This document shows positions 43,123-54,462 of a stretch of 64,000 bases of DNA, piece after piece. The translations under genes and the position numbers were made by a program. Each line of letters starts with the position of its first letter. Within the stretch, counting starts at the first letter, position 1. This DNA comes from Polynucleobacter sp. TUM22923 (GTDB lineage: Bacteria; Pseudomonadota; Gammaproteobacteria; Burkholderiales; Burkholderiaceae), in NCBI RefSeq assembly GCF_030295705.1, contig NZ_AP027274.1, positions 1,054,001 through 1,118,000 on the forward strand, written 5' to 3'. Below the pieces are notes generated by a model. That model ran no database searches and was not told the DNA's origin. It saw only the letters and a list, made by a program, of their open reading frames with translations.

Positions 43123-45480
43123 ATGAAACAAGCAGAGCACACAAATTCAGAATTCTTCACCCTTGATATTGGAGGCATGACCTGTGCTTCCTGCGTCAGT
43201 CGGGTTGAGAAGGCTTTATTGAAAATTTCAGGGGTGGAGGCTGCTAGCGTCAATCTAGCGACTGAACAGGCCAGAATACGCATTCAGAGGGGCTCAATGA
43301 AGCTGCCAGAAATCATCAGCCTGGTTCAAAAGACTGGCTATGAGGCTAAAGAGAGCTCGCCGACTGGCAATTTAGGCCAAGGGGCAGCAAAGACTACAAA
43401 ATCACTTTGGGCTCCAGATGGCTTAGGCAGGGTCTTACTAGGCTTTTTACTCTCAGCACCGCTAGTCTTACCAATGCTAATAATGCCCCTAGGTATTCAT
43501 TGGTCATTATCCGGTTGGTGGCAACTTGCCCTAGCTACCCCAGTGCAATTTGTACTGGGTTGGCGTTTTTATAAGGCTGGCTATCAATCTCTAATGGCTG
43601 GTGCCGGCAATATGGATTTATTGGTAGCACTAGGAACAAGTGCAGCCTATGGACTGAGTCTTTATTTACTCATGACATCTAGCCATACGCATGAACTGTA
43701 CTTTGAGGGCTCTGCCATCATCATTTGCATGGTGTTATTAGGTAAATGGCTAGAGTCAAGGGCCAAACAACAAACTAGTGAAGCAATTCGGGCACTTCAA
43801 AAACTATGCCCCGAGCACGCAAAAGTACTTCGTCAAGAGTTTGAGCTGCCAAGTGGTAGTGCCAGTGCCGGTGTCAGTGTCAGCGCCAGCATCAAGTCAG
43901 ATCAATATCGTGACCTACCCTTGAGTCAAGTACTTCCAGGTGACCGAGTATTTATTCTTCCCGGTGAGCGCATTCCGGTAGATGGCAGCATTATTTCTGG
44001 CGCCAGTCATGTTGACGAGGCCCTACTCACAGGTGAAAGTGAGCCAGTTAAAAAGCTGATTGGTAACCAAGTAATTGGCGGCGCCCTGAATGGGGAAGGC
44101 GCTCTCATCGTGGTCGCACAAGCAGTCGGAATCGAAAGTGTGCTGTCACAAATCATTCGCTTAGTTGAAGAGGCGCAAACGCAAAAAGCCCCAATTCAAA
44201 AACTCGTTGATCAAGTCAGCGCTATTTTCGTACCTACCGTCATTCTTTTGGCAATACTAACGGGGATTGGAAACTGGCTTTACTTAGATTCAGTATCAAT
44301 TGCCCTATTACGAGCTGTCTCTGTATTAGTAATTGCCTGTCCCTGCGCTCTGGGCTTGGCAACGCCAGCTGCCATCATGGCCGGGACGGGTATCGCAGCG
44401 AAGTTTGGCATCCTAATTAAAGACCCGCAGGTCCTCGAGCTTGCCCATCGCTTAGACATCGTCGCATTTGATAAAACAGGCACACTTACTATTGGTAAGC
44501 CTAGGCTGATTGATTTCTTGCCATTTGATTTAGCGCTTAATAATCAAGAGGATATTTTAGCGAGCGCAGCGAGCCTGCAGTTAGGCAGCGAACATCCCTT
44601 AGCTAAAGCACTAATTGATTATGCAAAAGATCAGCAGGTGCCTCTCGTTTCTGTCGCCAGCAATATTGCACTACCGGGCATCGGGGTAGAGGGCATACCC
44701 GTTTCAGGATTTTTTGCAGACCGACTCCTACGCTTACAAAGTATTAGCTCCTTAGAGGGCGCTCCTGAATTTCAGAGAATTCTTGAAAAGGCACAACCCT
44801 GCTTCAATCAGGGCCAAACAGTTTCAGTGCTCATGGACCTAGGCTCTCATGCTGATGTTGTTGCCGCTGATGTTGTTGCTACCAATGTTGTTGCTACTGC
44901 TGTTGCTTTATTTGCCTTTGGCGATGAACTCAAGACCGGATCAATGCAAGCAGTGACTGCATTAAAAGCCTTAGGTATTCGTACGGTCATGATCTCTGGT
45001 GACAATATAGCGGCTGCAACTCGAGTAGGTAAAGAGATCGGAGTCGATGAAGTATTTGCGCAAATTATGCCCAGCAAGAAAGCAGAGATTATTCAACAAC
45101 TACAGATCAACATTGCGGGTAACAAACATTACGTCGCAATGATCGGTGACGGCGTTAATGATGCCCCCGCATTAGCCATTGCTGATGTGGGTATGGCTAT
45201 GTCGACGGGCACTGATGTAGCGATGCAGGCAGCAGGCATTACCTTAATGCGAGGGGATCCCGGCCTGGTTGCAGATGCTATTGAGATTTCTAAGAAGACC
45301 TGGAATAAGATTCGTCAAAATTTATTTTGGGCATTTTCCTTCAACACAATCGGTATTCCGATGGCGGCACTGGGATATCTATCGCCGATGCTCGCTGGCA
45401 GTGCGATGGCCCTCTCCAGCTTTTGCGTTTTAAGTAACGCACTACTTTTAAAGCGCTGGCACCCTAGACATTATTTTTGA
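43123..45480 (+). CDS. copA: copper-exporting P1B-type ATPase
   Basis: A 785-residue inner membrane pump exporting Cu(I). One HMA domain (GGMTCASC, Cys21/Cys24) is followed by eight helices, the CPC metal site at 406-408, the phosphorylated Asp450 in DKTGTLT and GDGVNDAPAL near 674. TGES is at 303-306. Two low-complexity inserts are unusual: a Ser/Ala/Gly/Val stretch at 244-256 before the actuator domain and a DVVAA-type repeat at 577-595 in the catalytic domain; both are repetitive in DNA. They fall in loops, so activity is likely kept. It overlaps the convergent DUF3047 gene by 10 bases. Confidence 0.92.
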   Translation: MKQAEHTNSEFFTLDIGGMTCASCVSRVEKALLKISGVEAASVNLATEQARIRIQRGSMKLPEIISLVQKTGYEAKESSPTGNLGQGAAKTTKSLWAPDGLGRVLLGFLLSAPLVLPMLIMPLGIHWSLSGWWQLALATPVQFVLGWRFYKAGYQSLMAGAGNMDLLVALGTSAAYGLSLYLLMTSSHTHELYFEGSAIIICMVLLGKWLESRAKQQTSEAIRALQKLCPEHAKVLRQEFELPSGSASAGVSVSASIKSDQYRDLPLSQVLPGDRVFILPGERIPVDGSIISGASHVDEALLTGESEPVKKLIGNQVIGGALNGEGALIVVAQAVGIESVLSQIIRLVEEAQTQKAPIQKLVDQVSAIFVPTVILLAILTGIGNWLYLDSVSIALLRAVSVLVIACPCALGLATPAAIMAGTGIAAKFGILIKDPQVLELAHRLDIVAFDKTGTLTIGKPRLIDFLPFDLALNNQEDILASAASLQLGSEHPLAKALIDYAKDQQVPLVSVASNIALPGIGVEGIPVSGFFADRLLRLQSISSLEGAPEFQRILEKAQPCFNQGQTVSVLMDLGSHADVVAADVVATNVVATAVALFAFGDELKTGSMQAVTALKALGIRTVMISGDNIAAATRVGKEIGVDEVFAQIMPSKKAEIIQQLQINIAGNKHYVAMIGDGVNDAPALAIADVGMAMSTGTDVAMQAAGITLMRGDPGLVADAIEISKKTWNKIRQNLFWAFSFNTIGIPMAALGYLSPMLAGSAMALSSFCVLSNALLLKRWHPRHYF
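43852..43890. repeat. in-frame Ser/Ala/Val microsatellite in copA
   Basis: Codons AGT/AGC alternate with GCC, GGT and GTC through thirteen residues (SGSASAGVSVSAS, 244-256). It looks like a degenerate 6-base repeat grown by slippage, in the linker before the actuator domain. Confidence 0.7.
44851..44907. repeat. 15-bp in-frame tandem repeat in copA
   Basis: GCTGATGTTGTTGCC and close copies at 44851, 44866 and 44881, with a shortened fourth to 44907, encode ADVVA, ADVVA, TNVVA and TAVA. The unit is five codons, so copy-number change keeps the frame. Confidence 0.85.
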
Positions 45481-46277
45481 ATCTTACGGATCAACTCAAT
45501 ATCGCCGTACAGTGCACGTGTTTCTGATTTGGTATTGTCTGTATCGGTCAGCAAAGCAATTCCAATCACATTGCCTGGCGTTTCTCCATAAGCTTGCTTG
45601 TAATCAGCGGCCAAGTCCCGATCATGTTTACGCCACTCCCCTAAATTCTTCCAGCCGGAGTCAACCACGATCATTTTGACGCGTGAGGTGTGCGCATTAT
45701 CAAGTACGGCATTCGTTGGGTTTTTACCAGACCATATATACATCAGCGTGGCATAAGGCATTTCTTGTCCACTAATTAAATTAGCCATCTCAAAGTTCAG
45801 TTTTTCTTTTAATGAGAGTGCAGATTTATTGCCGTCAAAGGCTACTAATATTCTCAGTGGTGCATCGTCTTGCTGACTCTGCGCATTATCAGCTTGAGTA
45901 ATTTCTTCCACTGCTTTCCACTCCCACTGCAACCAAAGGTTTTGTGCCGAACGTGGGCGCAACTTAACAACAAGACCAGAGGCGGATGTTTTGGAGCTCG
46001 CCGAAAGGACGGTTCTGCCTTGATAGTTCTCTAAGCGATAGACGGTATTTTTCTTGTAGGGAGCAATACGATAGAAATTCCATCCACCGGGCAGTCCCTC
46101 GCGAGGCTTCTGGGCAGAAAATTTCGGTAAATCCTCTTGCGCAGGTAACTGGTCCACATGAAGTGCTTGGCCTGACTCGTTTTCGATGGCATTACCCGTA
46201 AAACCAGCACAGCCCACCAGCCAGAGCGTGACAGTAATACTGAGGGCGAGGGAGCACTTTCTTAACATATTCGTCAT
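45471..46277 (-). CDS. DUF3047 lipoprotein
   Basis: A 268-residue protein with a lipoprotein signal (LWLVGC, lipid Cys about residue 23). The mature domain has GLPGGWNFYRI, LWLQWEWKAVEEI, RILVAFDG and YIWSGKNP, typical of DUF3047, a beta-rich envelope family without known function. A second ATG three codons later is also possible as start. Its 3' end overlaps copA by 10 bases on the opposite strand. Confidence 0.85.
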   Translation of the reverse strand: MTNMLRKCSLALSITVTLWLVGCAGFTGNAIENESGQALHVDQLPAQEDLPKFSAQKPREGLPGGWNFYRIAPYKKNTVYRLENYQGRTVLSASSKTSASGLVVKLRPRSAQNLWLQWEWKAVEEITQADNAQSQQDDAPLRILVAFDGNKSALSLKEKLNFEMANLISGQEMPYATLMYIWSGKNPTNAVLDNAHTSRVKMIVVDSGWKNLGEWRKHDRDLAADYKQAYGETPGNVIGIALLTDTDNTKSETRALYGDIELIRKIQK

Positions 46278-46317
46278 TGTCCCAAAGAATGGAGCGTAGT
46301 GAGTCTAAAATTAGCCG

Positions 46318-47814
46318 ATGCGTAATCGATCTCCTTCAAGTTGGGCCGCAATTGCCATTTGCATCGCCGCAGTAGTGCACTTTGCCCTAGGCTTTGCTAT
46401 TGAATTTTCAGTTGATGAAGCGCATTACGCACTGTACGCCCAGCATTTAGCCTGGAGCTACTTTGACCATCCACCACTGGTCGGCTGGATACAGTGGCCT
46501 CTGGTCTCCTTGACTTCTTCCGAGGGCATCATCCGACTGATCCCCGAATTTCTTTGGGTCATCTCCGCCTATTTGGTGTACCAAGTCACCCTAGAGATTC
46601 ATCATGTGATTCAGAATCGAAATACTGGCTACTTAACCACCGCGCTACCATCAGCAAATGCATGCGGCCTCATGGCTGTGCTATCCATCATTGCAGCACC
46701 ATTGCCACATGTGCTGGCCATTGGCCTGCTACCTGACACACTACTGACGCCGCTCAGTTTAGGCCTCCTCATGATGGCCCTTCGCTGGATCAGAAAAGAT
46801 TCCTTTACGACTGCCGATTGGATGTTGATCGGCCTGCTCTTAGGCCTAGCAGGAATGAGCAAATATACCGCTGCGTTCACGGCCTTTGCTTTGCTTTCGG
46901 TGTTTTTAGCAACCCCCAAAAAACCTTGGATTAACAAATTCGGCTTCTGGTTTGCAGCTGGCATCGCTTTAATTGTCATCAGTCCCGTGCTGTACTGGAA
47001 TTGGCTCAATGATTGGATCTCATTTAAGTATCAAATTGCCCACGGCGGAGGCAGTACTTGGGCTTGGCGAAGAGTCGGGGCTTTTATCGGGCTGCAGATT
47101 GCATGCTTTGGCCCGCTATTGCTCATGGGCTCGTTTATTTTTATCCGAGATTGTCTTCGCTCCCAGCGAGCAGTCTTACTTGCCCTACTCAGTTTCTTTT
47201 TTATCCCATTTAGCATTTTCGCTGCTCTATCCGGTGGAGGCAGCCTTCCACATTGGACAACGCCAGCCTGGTTTTGCTTAGCTCCCTTTGCAGGAATCGG
47301 CCTAGCTAAAGCCTGGGCGACACAGCAGCGACTAGCCATTCGACTGCTGCTCATTACGCAATTGATGCTTTGCCTCCTCGGCTTTGCTTTTGTTCTTGCT
47401 GGAGGCATCAGTTCGGCCGCCATTAAATCCAACCCCATTGCTGATCTCTATGGATGGAAACTGGCTGGCCAAAAAGCGGCTCAACTTGCACAAGCCACCA
47501 AAGCAGAGGGAATTGCAGTGCAAAACTGGACTTTGGGCAGTAGAGCTGCCTGGTATGCCAGCCCACTGCCGGTTTTTGTTTTGGATCAACGAAAAGATCA
47601 GTTTGATCTATGGTTTGGTCAATTACCATTGGGGGCTAGTGCCCTACTAATAGGATGGTCAGGAATGGCCTTTAGTCCGCCAGTGGGGGGAAATTGGGCC
47701 TTTGAGCACTGCGAATCCTTAGATACACTTGAAATCTTGCGCTTTGGGCAGGTTTTATCGACATTTGAATTTAGCCTCTGCCGTAACTGGCGGGATGGTA
47801 GCCAAGCCCCTTGA
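46318..47814 (+). CDS. glycosyltransferase family 39 / ArnT-like membrane protein
   Basis: A polytopic membrane glycosyltransferase (498 residues, about ten to twelve helices) using a polyprenyl-phosphate sugar as donor. EFSVDEAHYALYAQHLAWSY and FDHPPLVGWIQWPL (about 25-60) hold the conserved acidic Asp-Glu of the first periplasmic loop. GLAGMSKYTA is another family mark. The acceptor could be lipid A, a polymer or protein; the following flippase-like, GT9 and PAP2 genes support envelope glycan or lipid work. Confidence 0.85.
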   Translation: MRNRSPSSWAAIAICIAAVVHFALGFAIEFSVDEAHYALYAQHLAWSYFDHPPLVGWIQWPLVSLTSSEGIIRLIPEFLWVISAYLVYQVTLEIHHVIQNRNTGYLTTALPSANACGLMAVLSIIAAPLPHVLAIGLLPDTLLTPLSLGLLMMALRWIRKDSFTTADWMLIGLLLGLAGMSKYTAAFTAFALLSVFLATPKKPWINKFGFWFAAGIALIVISPVLYWNWLNDWISFKYQIAHGGGSTWAWRRVGAFIGLQIACFGPLLLMGSFIFIRDCLRSQRAVLLALLSFFFIPFSIFAALSGGGSLPHWTTPAWFCLAPFAGIGLAKAWATQQRLAIRLLLITQLMLCLLGFAFVLAGGISSAAIKSNPIADLYGWKLAGQKAAQLAQATKAEGIAVQNWTLGSRAAWYASPLPVFVLDQRKDQFDLWFGQLPLGASALLIGWSGMAFSPPVGGNWAFEHCESLDTLEILRFGQVLSTFEFSLCRNWRDGSQAP

Positions 47815-47861
47815 TGCACCCAATTGGAGACCTCAGGCTCACAAGGCATTATTCTTAGGCT

Positions 47862-48905
47862 ATGAGCACATTACCCCAATCCACCCCTAAAGTAACATCT
47901 GGGTGGAAAGCAGCCCTAAAAAAAGCCTGGCCCACGATTCGCGTTCTTCTCTCTATTGCACTTCTATGGAAAGCAACGAGCGGGATCGATTGGTATGCCC
48001 TATTCCATACTGAAATTCAGATGCAAGCTTGGTGGTTTTTAGCTGCCGGCCTGACGATGTTCAGCGCCTTTATTTGTGGCGGATTACGCTGGGGATTTCT
48101 GATGCGAGCGGTGGGATTTGACGCTAGCTTGAAAAATTATGTTGCCTTATATTTGGCTGGTGGCTTAATTAACCAAGGCTTACCTAGTACTCTAGGTGGG
48201 GATAGTTATCGCGCCATCACAGCAGCCCACCTTAATAGCAGTGGCAAGTTAGTACAAGAAAAGGAGCTCAACGAAGAGCTTCATCACTCGGTTGACCTGG
48301 AGCACGCTAACCCTAAATTACGCTTGAGCTTTTCAATGGTTTTGGTGGATCGCCTACTGGGCCTGGCGGGAAATAATTTATTGGGTGGTATCGGCCTCAT
48401 ACTTGGCGGCGCTACTTTAGCGGTTTGGGGAGAAAAGCTAGGCTACGTGGTCACTGGCGTGATGATATTTGCAGGTGTAGCAGTTTCAATCGCGCTCGCT
48501 TGGAGCCCCACACGCCATTTGTTGCAGTCACTACTGAACAAGCTACAAATGAACCAAGCAATGCCAGGTATTAAACTGGCCTTTTCATGGCCAATGAATA
48601 TTGCACAGGCTGTTTTTGCTATTGGCATCCATGCACTTACGATCTTGACACTTTTATTCTGCCTCAAGGCTTATGGTATTGATGCCCCCATCGAGGGACT
48701 GATGATCGGCCTACCAGCACTGAGCTTATTGCTGATGCTCCCCATCAGCATCTCCGGCTGGGGTCTTCGAGAAGCGACCCTCTCCTCAGTTTTGGCTTTA
48801 TGGGGCGTTAACTCATCGATTACTGTATTGGCTTCTATTAGCTATGGCGCCATCACTGTATTGGCGGTTTTGCCTGGCGCCTATCTCTTACTAAAACGGA
48901 AGTAA
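47862..48905 (+). CDS. flippase-like LPG-synthase TM-domain protein (UPF0104)
   Basis: An inner membrane protein of 347 residues with about eight helices. GGLRWGFLMRAVG, NQGLPSTLGGDSYRA and MVLVDRLLGLAGN are the three marks of the lysylphosphatidylglycerol synthetase membrane-domain family. The soluble aminoacyl-transfer domain is absent. Such stand-alone proteins are often next to glycosyltransferases and may move lipid-linked sugars. Confidence 0.85.
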   Translation: MSTLPQSTPKVTSGWKAALKKAWPTIRVLLSIALLWKATSGIDWYALFHTEIQMQAWWFLAAGLTMFSAFICGGLRWGFLMRAVGFDASLKNYVALYLAGGLINQGLPSTLGGDSYRAITAAHLNSSGKLVQEKELNEELHHSVDLEHANPKLRLSFSMVLVDRLLGLAGNNLLGGIGLILGGATLAVWGEKLGYVVTGVMIFAGVAVSIALAWSPTRHLLQSLLNKLQMNQAMPGIKLAFSWPMNIAQAVFAIGIHALTILTLLFCLKAYGIDAPIEGLMIGLPALSLLLMLPISISGWGLREATLSSVLALWGVNSSITVLASISYGAITVLAVLPGAYLLLKRK

Positions 48906-48922
48906 CTCTTTAGAGTCTGACT

Positions 48923-50191
48923 ATGAGTATTAGCGTAAACACAATGCGTGCCATTGATCACTGGGTTGGAGTGCCGTTGTGCGCAGCGGTCAGTCCAATA
49001 GTTGCCCTGATTGATGGCATCAAAAATATCGTCTTCCGCCCATCTGGGCAACCTAAAAAACTATTGTTCATAGAGTTATCAGAGATGGGTAGCGCGATCT
49101 TGGTTGACCCTGCTATGCGCAACGCCCAAGCGCGTGGTGCAGAACTTTTTTTTCTTATCTTTAAAAGTAATCGTGCAAGCCTAACCCTATTAAATACCGT
49201 TAAACCTGAAAATATTTTTACGATTGACTCTTCCAGCCTGGGGGGTTTAATAAAAGATACGGTGCGTTTCTTAATGGTGGCTCGCAAGCACCGTATCGAC
49301 ACGGTGATTGATTTGGAGTTGTTCTCTCGCTTTACCGCCCTGCTAACCGGGCTTTGCGGAGCCCGTCGTCGTGTGGGCTATCACATCTTTCATGGCGAAG
49401 GCTTGTGGCGTGGCTTTATGCTGACTAGAAAAGTACACTACAACCCGCATATTCACATTACCAAGAATTTTCTCTCTTTAATTCATGCTGCATTTGCTAC
49501 AGAAATTGAAGTCCCATTTAGCAAGATTCATATTGCTGATTCTGAAGTACGCCTGGCTCAGGCCATCATTGAGCCCACTGTGCTACAAAAAGTCCGTGAG
49601 CGCATCGAGAAACTGAGTCTTGAGGCTGGGCTTACCTTTACCCAAGGCAAGCAACGCATTATTTTAGTCAATCCCAATGCAAGCGATCTATTAGTCCAAA
49701 GACGTTGGGCGCAACAACGTTTTTCAGAATTAATCATAGAACTAAGTCAGCGCTACCCTAGTGATTTAATCTTAATTACTGGATCGCCCGCTGAATTTGA
49801 CTATGTCGAAAAAGTGCGCTGCGTTGCGAATGTCAACAACGCGTTGAACTTTGCAGGTCAAGTTAGCTTTGCAGAATTACCACCGCTATATACCCTGTCA
49901 GATGTAATGGTGACGAATGACTCTGGCCCAGGCCACTTCTCCGCTGTTACCCCACTGAGAACGGTGGTGTTATTTGGACCAGAAACACCAGCGTTGTATG
50001 GTTCGGTTGGCAAATCCATTGCTATCACCGCTAATTTAGCGTGCTCCCCTTGCGTCAGTGCAGCTAATCATCGCAAAACACCGTGTCATGACAATATTTG
50101 CATGCAAGCAATCAGCGTCACGCAGGTACTTGAAAAAATGGTGCAGCAACTCAATGAAGCGGATCAAGAAAAGGCCCGAACAGTTTCGTGA
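48923..50191 (+). CDS. glycosyltransferase family 9 (heptosyltransferase-like)
   Basis: A GT-B enzyme (422 residues) that transfers heptose or a related sugar in lipopolysaccharide core synthesis. It has a longer N-terminus than usual (about 40 residues before KKLLFIELSEMGSAIL). The C-terminal donor site is VNPNASDLLVQRRWAQQRF and VTNDSGPGHFSA; ACSPCVS and CMQAISV near the end carry the cysteines common in the family. The next gene begins in its stop codon. Confidence 0.85.
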   Translation: MSISVNTMRAIDHWVGVPLCAAVSPIVALIDGIKNIVFRPSGQPKKLLFIELSEMGSAILVDPAMRNAQARGAELFFLIFKSNRASLTLLNTVKPENIFTIDSSSLGGLIKDTVRFLMVARKHRIDTVIDLELFSRFTALLTGLCGARRRVGYHIFHGEGLWRGFMLTRKVHYNPHIHITKNFLSLIHAAFATEIEVPFSKIHIADSEVRLAQAIIEPTVLQKVRERIEKLSLEAGLTFTQGKQRIILVNPNASDLLVQRRWAQQRFSELIIELSQRYPSDLILITGSPAEFDYVEKVRCVANVNNALNFAGQVSFAELPPLYTLSDVMVTNDSGPGHFSAVTPLRTVVLFGPETPALYGSVGKSIAITANLACSPCVSAANHRKTPCHDNICMQAISVTQVLEKMVQQLNEADQEKARTVS

Positions 50192-50985
50192 CTGAGCAGA
50201 AAAAACCAGCAGTAGCAATAGTGAAATCTTGGGCATGGCTCATACCTGTATTGCCTTTAGGTTTAGCGATTGCCATCTATTTTGGCGGGCTTCAAACAAG
50301 CACCTTTTTGTTTGTCAATCACTACACCCAACTTCTACCTGATGTAGTTTGGACTTGGCTTACCTTTCTGGGTAATGGCTGGGGCATTTTTGCATTGTGC
50401 TTTCCACTACTACTGCTAGCCCCCAGGCTACTTATTGCAAGCCTTTTTGGTGCAACCATCGGTGGTTTAATCAGTCAATTACTCAAAACACTTTTAAATT
50501 TACCGCGACCAAGTGGTGTCTTGCCACTAGCGGATTTCTATCGGGTTGGTGAACCGCTACTTTATAGAGCGATGCCTTCAGGTCATACGCTGACTGCTTT
50601 CGCAGTTGCATCAGGCATTTACTTTGCCACTGACAAAAATAAGCGATCTAACCTGTGGTGGATCTTTGTCATAGCGTCATGTGTGGGCTTATCCCGTAAT
50701 GCACTTGGGGCTCACTGGTTCACTGATGTATTGGCTGGTTGCGCGCTTGGTTTATGGTCGGGCATGATTGGCGCCCTACTTTCTAGCTACATTCCAAATG
50801 CGCAGTTGGCTCCTAATAAAATGGGGCCTCGCCTGTTGTCACTTGCGGGCATTGGAATGACTTATGTATTACTAACCCAAGTGTTAGATTCCCCCCTAAA
50901 TGCCTCTTTACAATACGCATGTGTTGCTTTAATTGGCATCACTCTTATTCTGTTGATTCAAGCTCAGAAAAACAAAGGTATTTAA
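50188..50985 (+). CDS. PAP2-family phosphatase
   Basis: A membrane phosphatase of 265 residues with about six helices. The three acid-phosphatase motifs are complete: KTLLNLPRP, MPSGHT and SRNALGAHWFTDVLAG. It likely dephosphorylates a lipid such as undecaprenyl diphosphate, phosphatidylglycerophosphate or lipid A. The start is a GTG overlapping the preceding stop (GTGA), so it is translationally coupled to the GT9 gene. Confidence 0.88.
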   Translation: MTEQKKPAVAIVKSWAWLIPVLPLGLAIAIYFGGLQTSTFLFVNHYTQLLPDVVWTWLTFLGNGWGIFALCFPLLLLAPRLLIASLFGATIGGLISQLLKTLLNLPRPSGVLPLADFYRVGEPLLYRAMPSGHTLTAFAVASGIYFATDKNKRSNLWWIFVIASCVGLSRNALGAHWFTDVLAGCALGLWSGMIGALLSSYIPNAQLAPNKMGPRLLSLAGIGMTYVLLTQVLDSPLNASLQYACVALIGITLILLIQAQKNKGI

Positions 50986-51006
50986 GAATGATGGGGATAT
51001 TGAATT

Positions 51007-51888
51007 ATGTTCAGCTATAGACATGCGTTTCATGCGGGTAGTCATGCTGACATCCTCAAGCATTATGTGTTGATCCAATTAGTGAAATACCTGCAAGAAA
51101 AACCGGGCGCATTAACGCTGGTAGATACCCATGCAGGCGCTGGAATATATAGCCTCATAGATGGCTTTGCAAAAGTGAGTAACGAGGCTGATGGCGGTAT
51201 TTATCGCCTTATTCAGTTTATCGAGAGACAAATCAGCTTAGGCCATTCTTTAAACGAGGACATTACTAATTATCTAGACTTGATTCGCAATGAAAATGCG
51301 CAAGGCAATATCGAACTGTATCCCGGCTCACCTTTCATATTAGCGCGGATGCTAAGACCACAGGATCGCCTTAAATTATTTGAGCTACACCCCAAAGAAA
51401 TTGATATCTTGCGCCAAAATATTGCTCAACTGCCCCAAGCAAAGCAAATCGATATTTATGCAGCGGATAGTTTTTCAAGATTAAAGGGGCTGCTTCCCCC
51501 TCCTAGTAGGCGGGGGCTGGTCTTAATTGATCCCTCTTATGAAGATAAACAAGACTATCGCCATTTAGAAGAGGCTATGGGAGAAGCGCTACAGCGTTTT
51601 GCAACGGGTTGTTATGCCGTTTGGTATCCCGCGCTATCTAGAAGAGAGGCCGCTGAACTACCAGACCGCATGAAAAAAGTGGCTGCAAACCATACACGCT
51701 CTTGGCTTCATGTTGAATTACGGGTTGAACATGCGCCTAAAGAAAGACGCCTGCAAGCCAGCTGTATGTTCATCATTAATCCGCCATGGACATTAGAGAA
51801 GAATCTAGCGGATAGTTTGCCTATCTTGACTCAGGCTCTAGGCCAAGATAGTGGTGCTGAGTTTTTATTGAAAAGCTTTGAGGCTTAG
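51007..51888 (+). CDS. rlmJ: 23S rRNA (adenine(2030)-N(6))-methyltransferase
   Basis: An rRNA methyltransferase of 293 residues. The N-terminus FSYRHAFHAGSHADILKH is diagnostic; LVDTHAGAGIY holds the SAM-binding site, and the catalytic DPSYE (VLIDPSYEDK) is the [DNSH]PP[YFW]-type motif. The length is normal. It follows the PAP2 gene by 21 bases and ends convergent with the SOUL gene. Confidence 0.95.
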   Translation: MFSYRHAFHAGSHADILKHYVLIQLVKYLQEKPGALTLVDTHAGAGIYSLIDGFAKVSNEADGGIYRLIQFIERQISLGHSLNEDITNYLDLIRNENAQGNIELYPGSPFILARMLRPQDRLKLFELHPKEIDILRQNIAQLPQAKQIDIYAADSFSRLKGLLPPPSRRGLVLIDPSYEDKQDYRHLEEAMGEALQRFATGCYAVWYPALSRREAAELPDRMKKVAANHTRSWLHVELRVEHAPKERRLQASCMFIINPPWTLEKNLADSLPILTQALGQDSGAEFLLKSFEA

Positions 51889-51902
51889 TGGGCCTATAAA
51901 TC

Positions 51903-52538
51903 TTAGTCACGCACTTGAATCAAGATTTCATTACGACGCAGAAAAGGTAGTGTCCAGGGAGGGTTGTAGCGGGCGAACTGAGGCTCACCCGTGATTTGCA
52001 ATCCTTTTGACTTAATCCAAGCCTCTAAGGCCTGAGTTTTTTCAACTACCTTATCTTCACTATAAAGCCCTGAAAAAATCAGCACTGCTTTCTTTTCTGC
52101 GGGCAACTCTCGTATTTTGACCTGTGGATTAATGGGTTTAGGCAAGCTAGTGAAGGTATATGCCGCGGGCATTACAAACGATACCGTCCACTGCTGTGCT
52201 CCAGCCTGACTTTCTTTATCCGCCTGAATTCCTACAGGTGCAGTCATTGCAATTTTTGCACTCTGAGCTTGGTTATTCATTTCTATACCAACAGGAGCCG
52301 TCATAGAAATCGTTTGGCTGACTTGATTTTGACCAAAAATATACGCTGCAATCAGCCGAAATCCTTGGCTTGAGGCGGTATCCATATCTCCAGTGACCTT
52401 AACCTGCGCGATGATTTGCGGTGCATAGCTGCGTAACTCAAACGATTCAGACTTTTCTAAAAGGGTATATTTTGGTTCTTCAGTGGCCATGACATTACTC
52501 ATAATGAAAAGACTGGTAAGAAAAAATAATGCTCTCAT
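51903..52538 (-). CDS. exported SOUL-family haem-binding-like protein
   Basis: A 211-residue protein with a Sec signal (RALFFLTSLFIMSNVMA). The SOUL fold is seen in PKYTLLEKSESFELRSYAPQ and in two copies of MTAPVGI (ISMTAPVGIE, IAMTAPVGIQ), and in NPPWTLPFLRRNEI at the end. Whether this protein binds haem is not known. The frame is open ten codons upstream, but AGGGAG before the ATG at 52538 decides the start. Confidence 0.82.
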   Translation of the reverse strand: MRALFFLTSLFIMSNVMATEEPKYTLLEKSESFELRSYAPQIIAQVKVTGDMDTASSQGFRLIAAYIFGQNQVSQTISMTAPVGIEMNNQAQSAKIAMTAPVGIQADKESQAGAQQWTVSFVMPAAYTFTSLPKPINPQVKIRELPAEKKAVLIFSGLYSEDKVVEKTQALEAWIKSKGLQITGEPQFARYNPPWTLPFLRRNEILIQVRD

Positions 52539-52561
52539 CAAGTGCTCCCTCTCAAAAACCA

Positions 52562-54431
<1,870 letters not shown>

Positions 54432-54462
54432 ATTTTTATTCTCTTTAAACGCAGATTATTTA

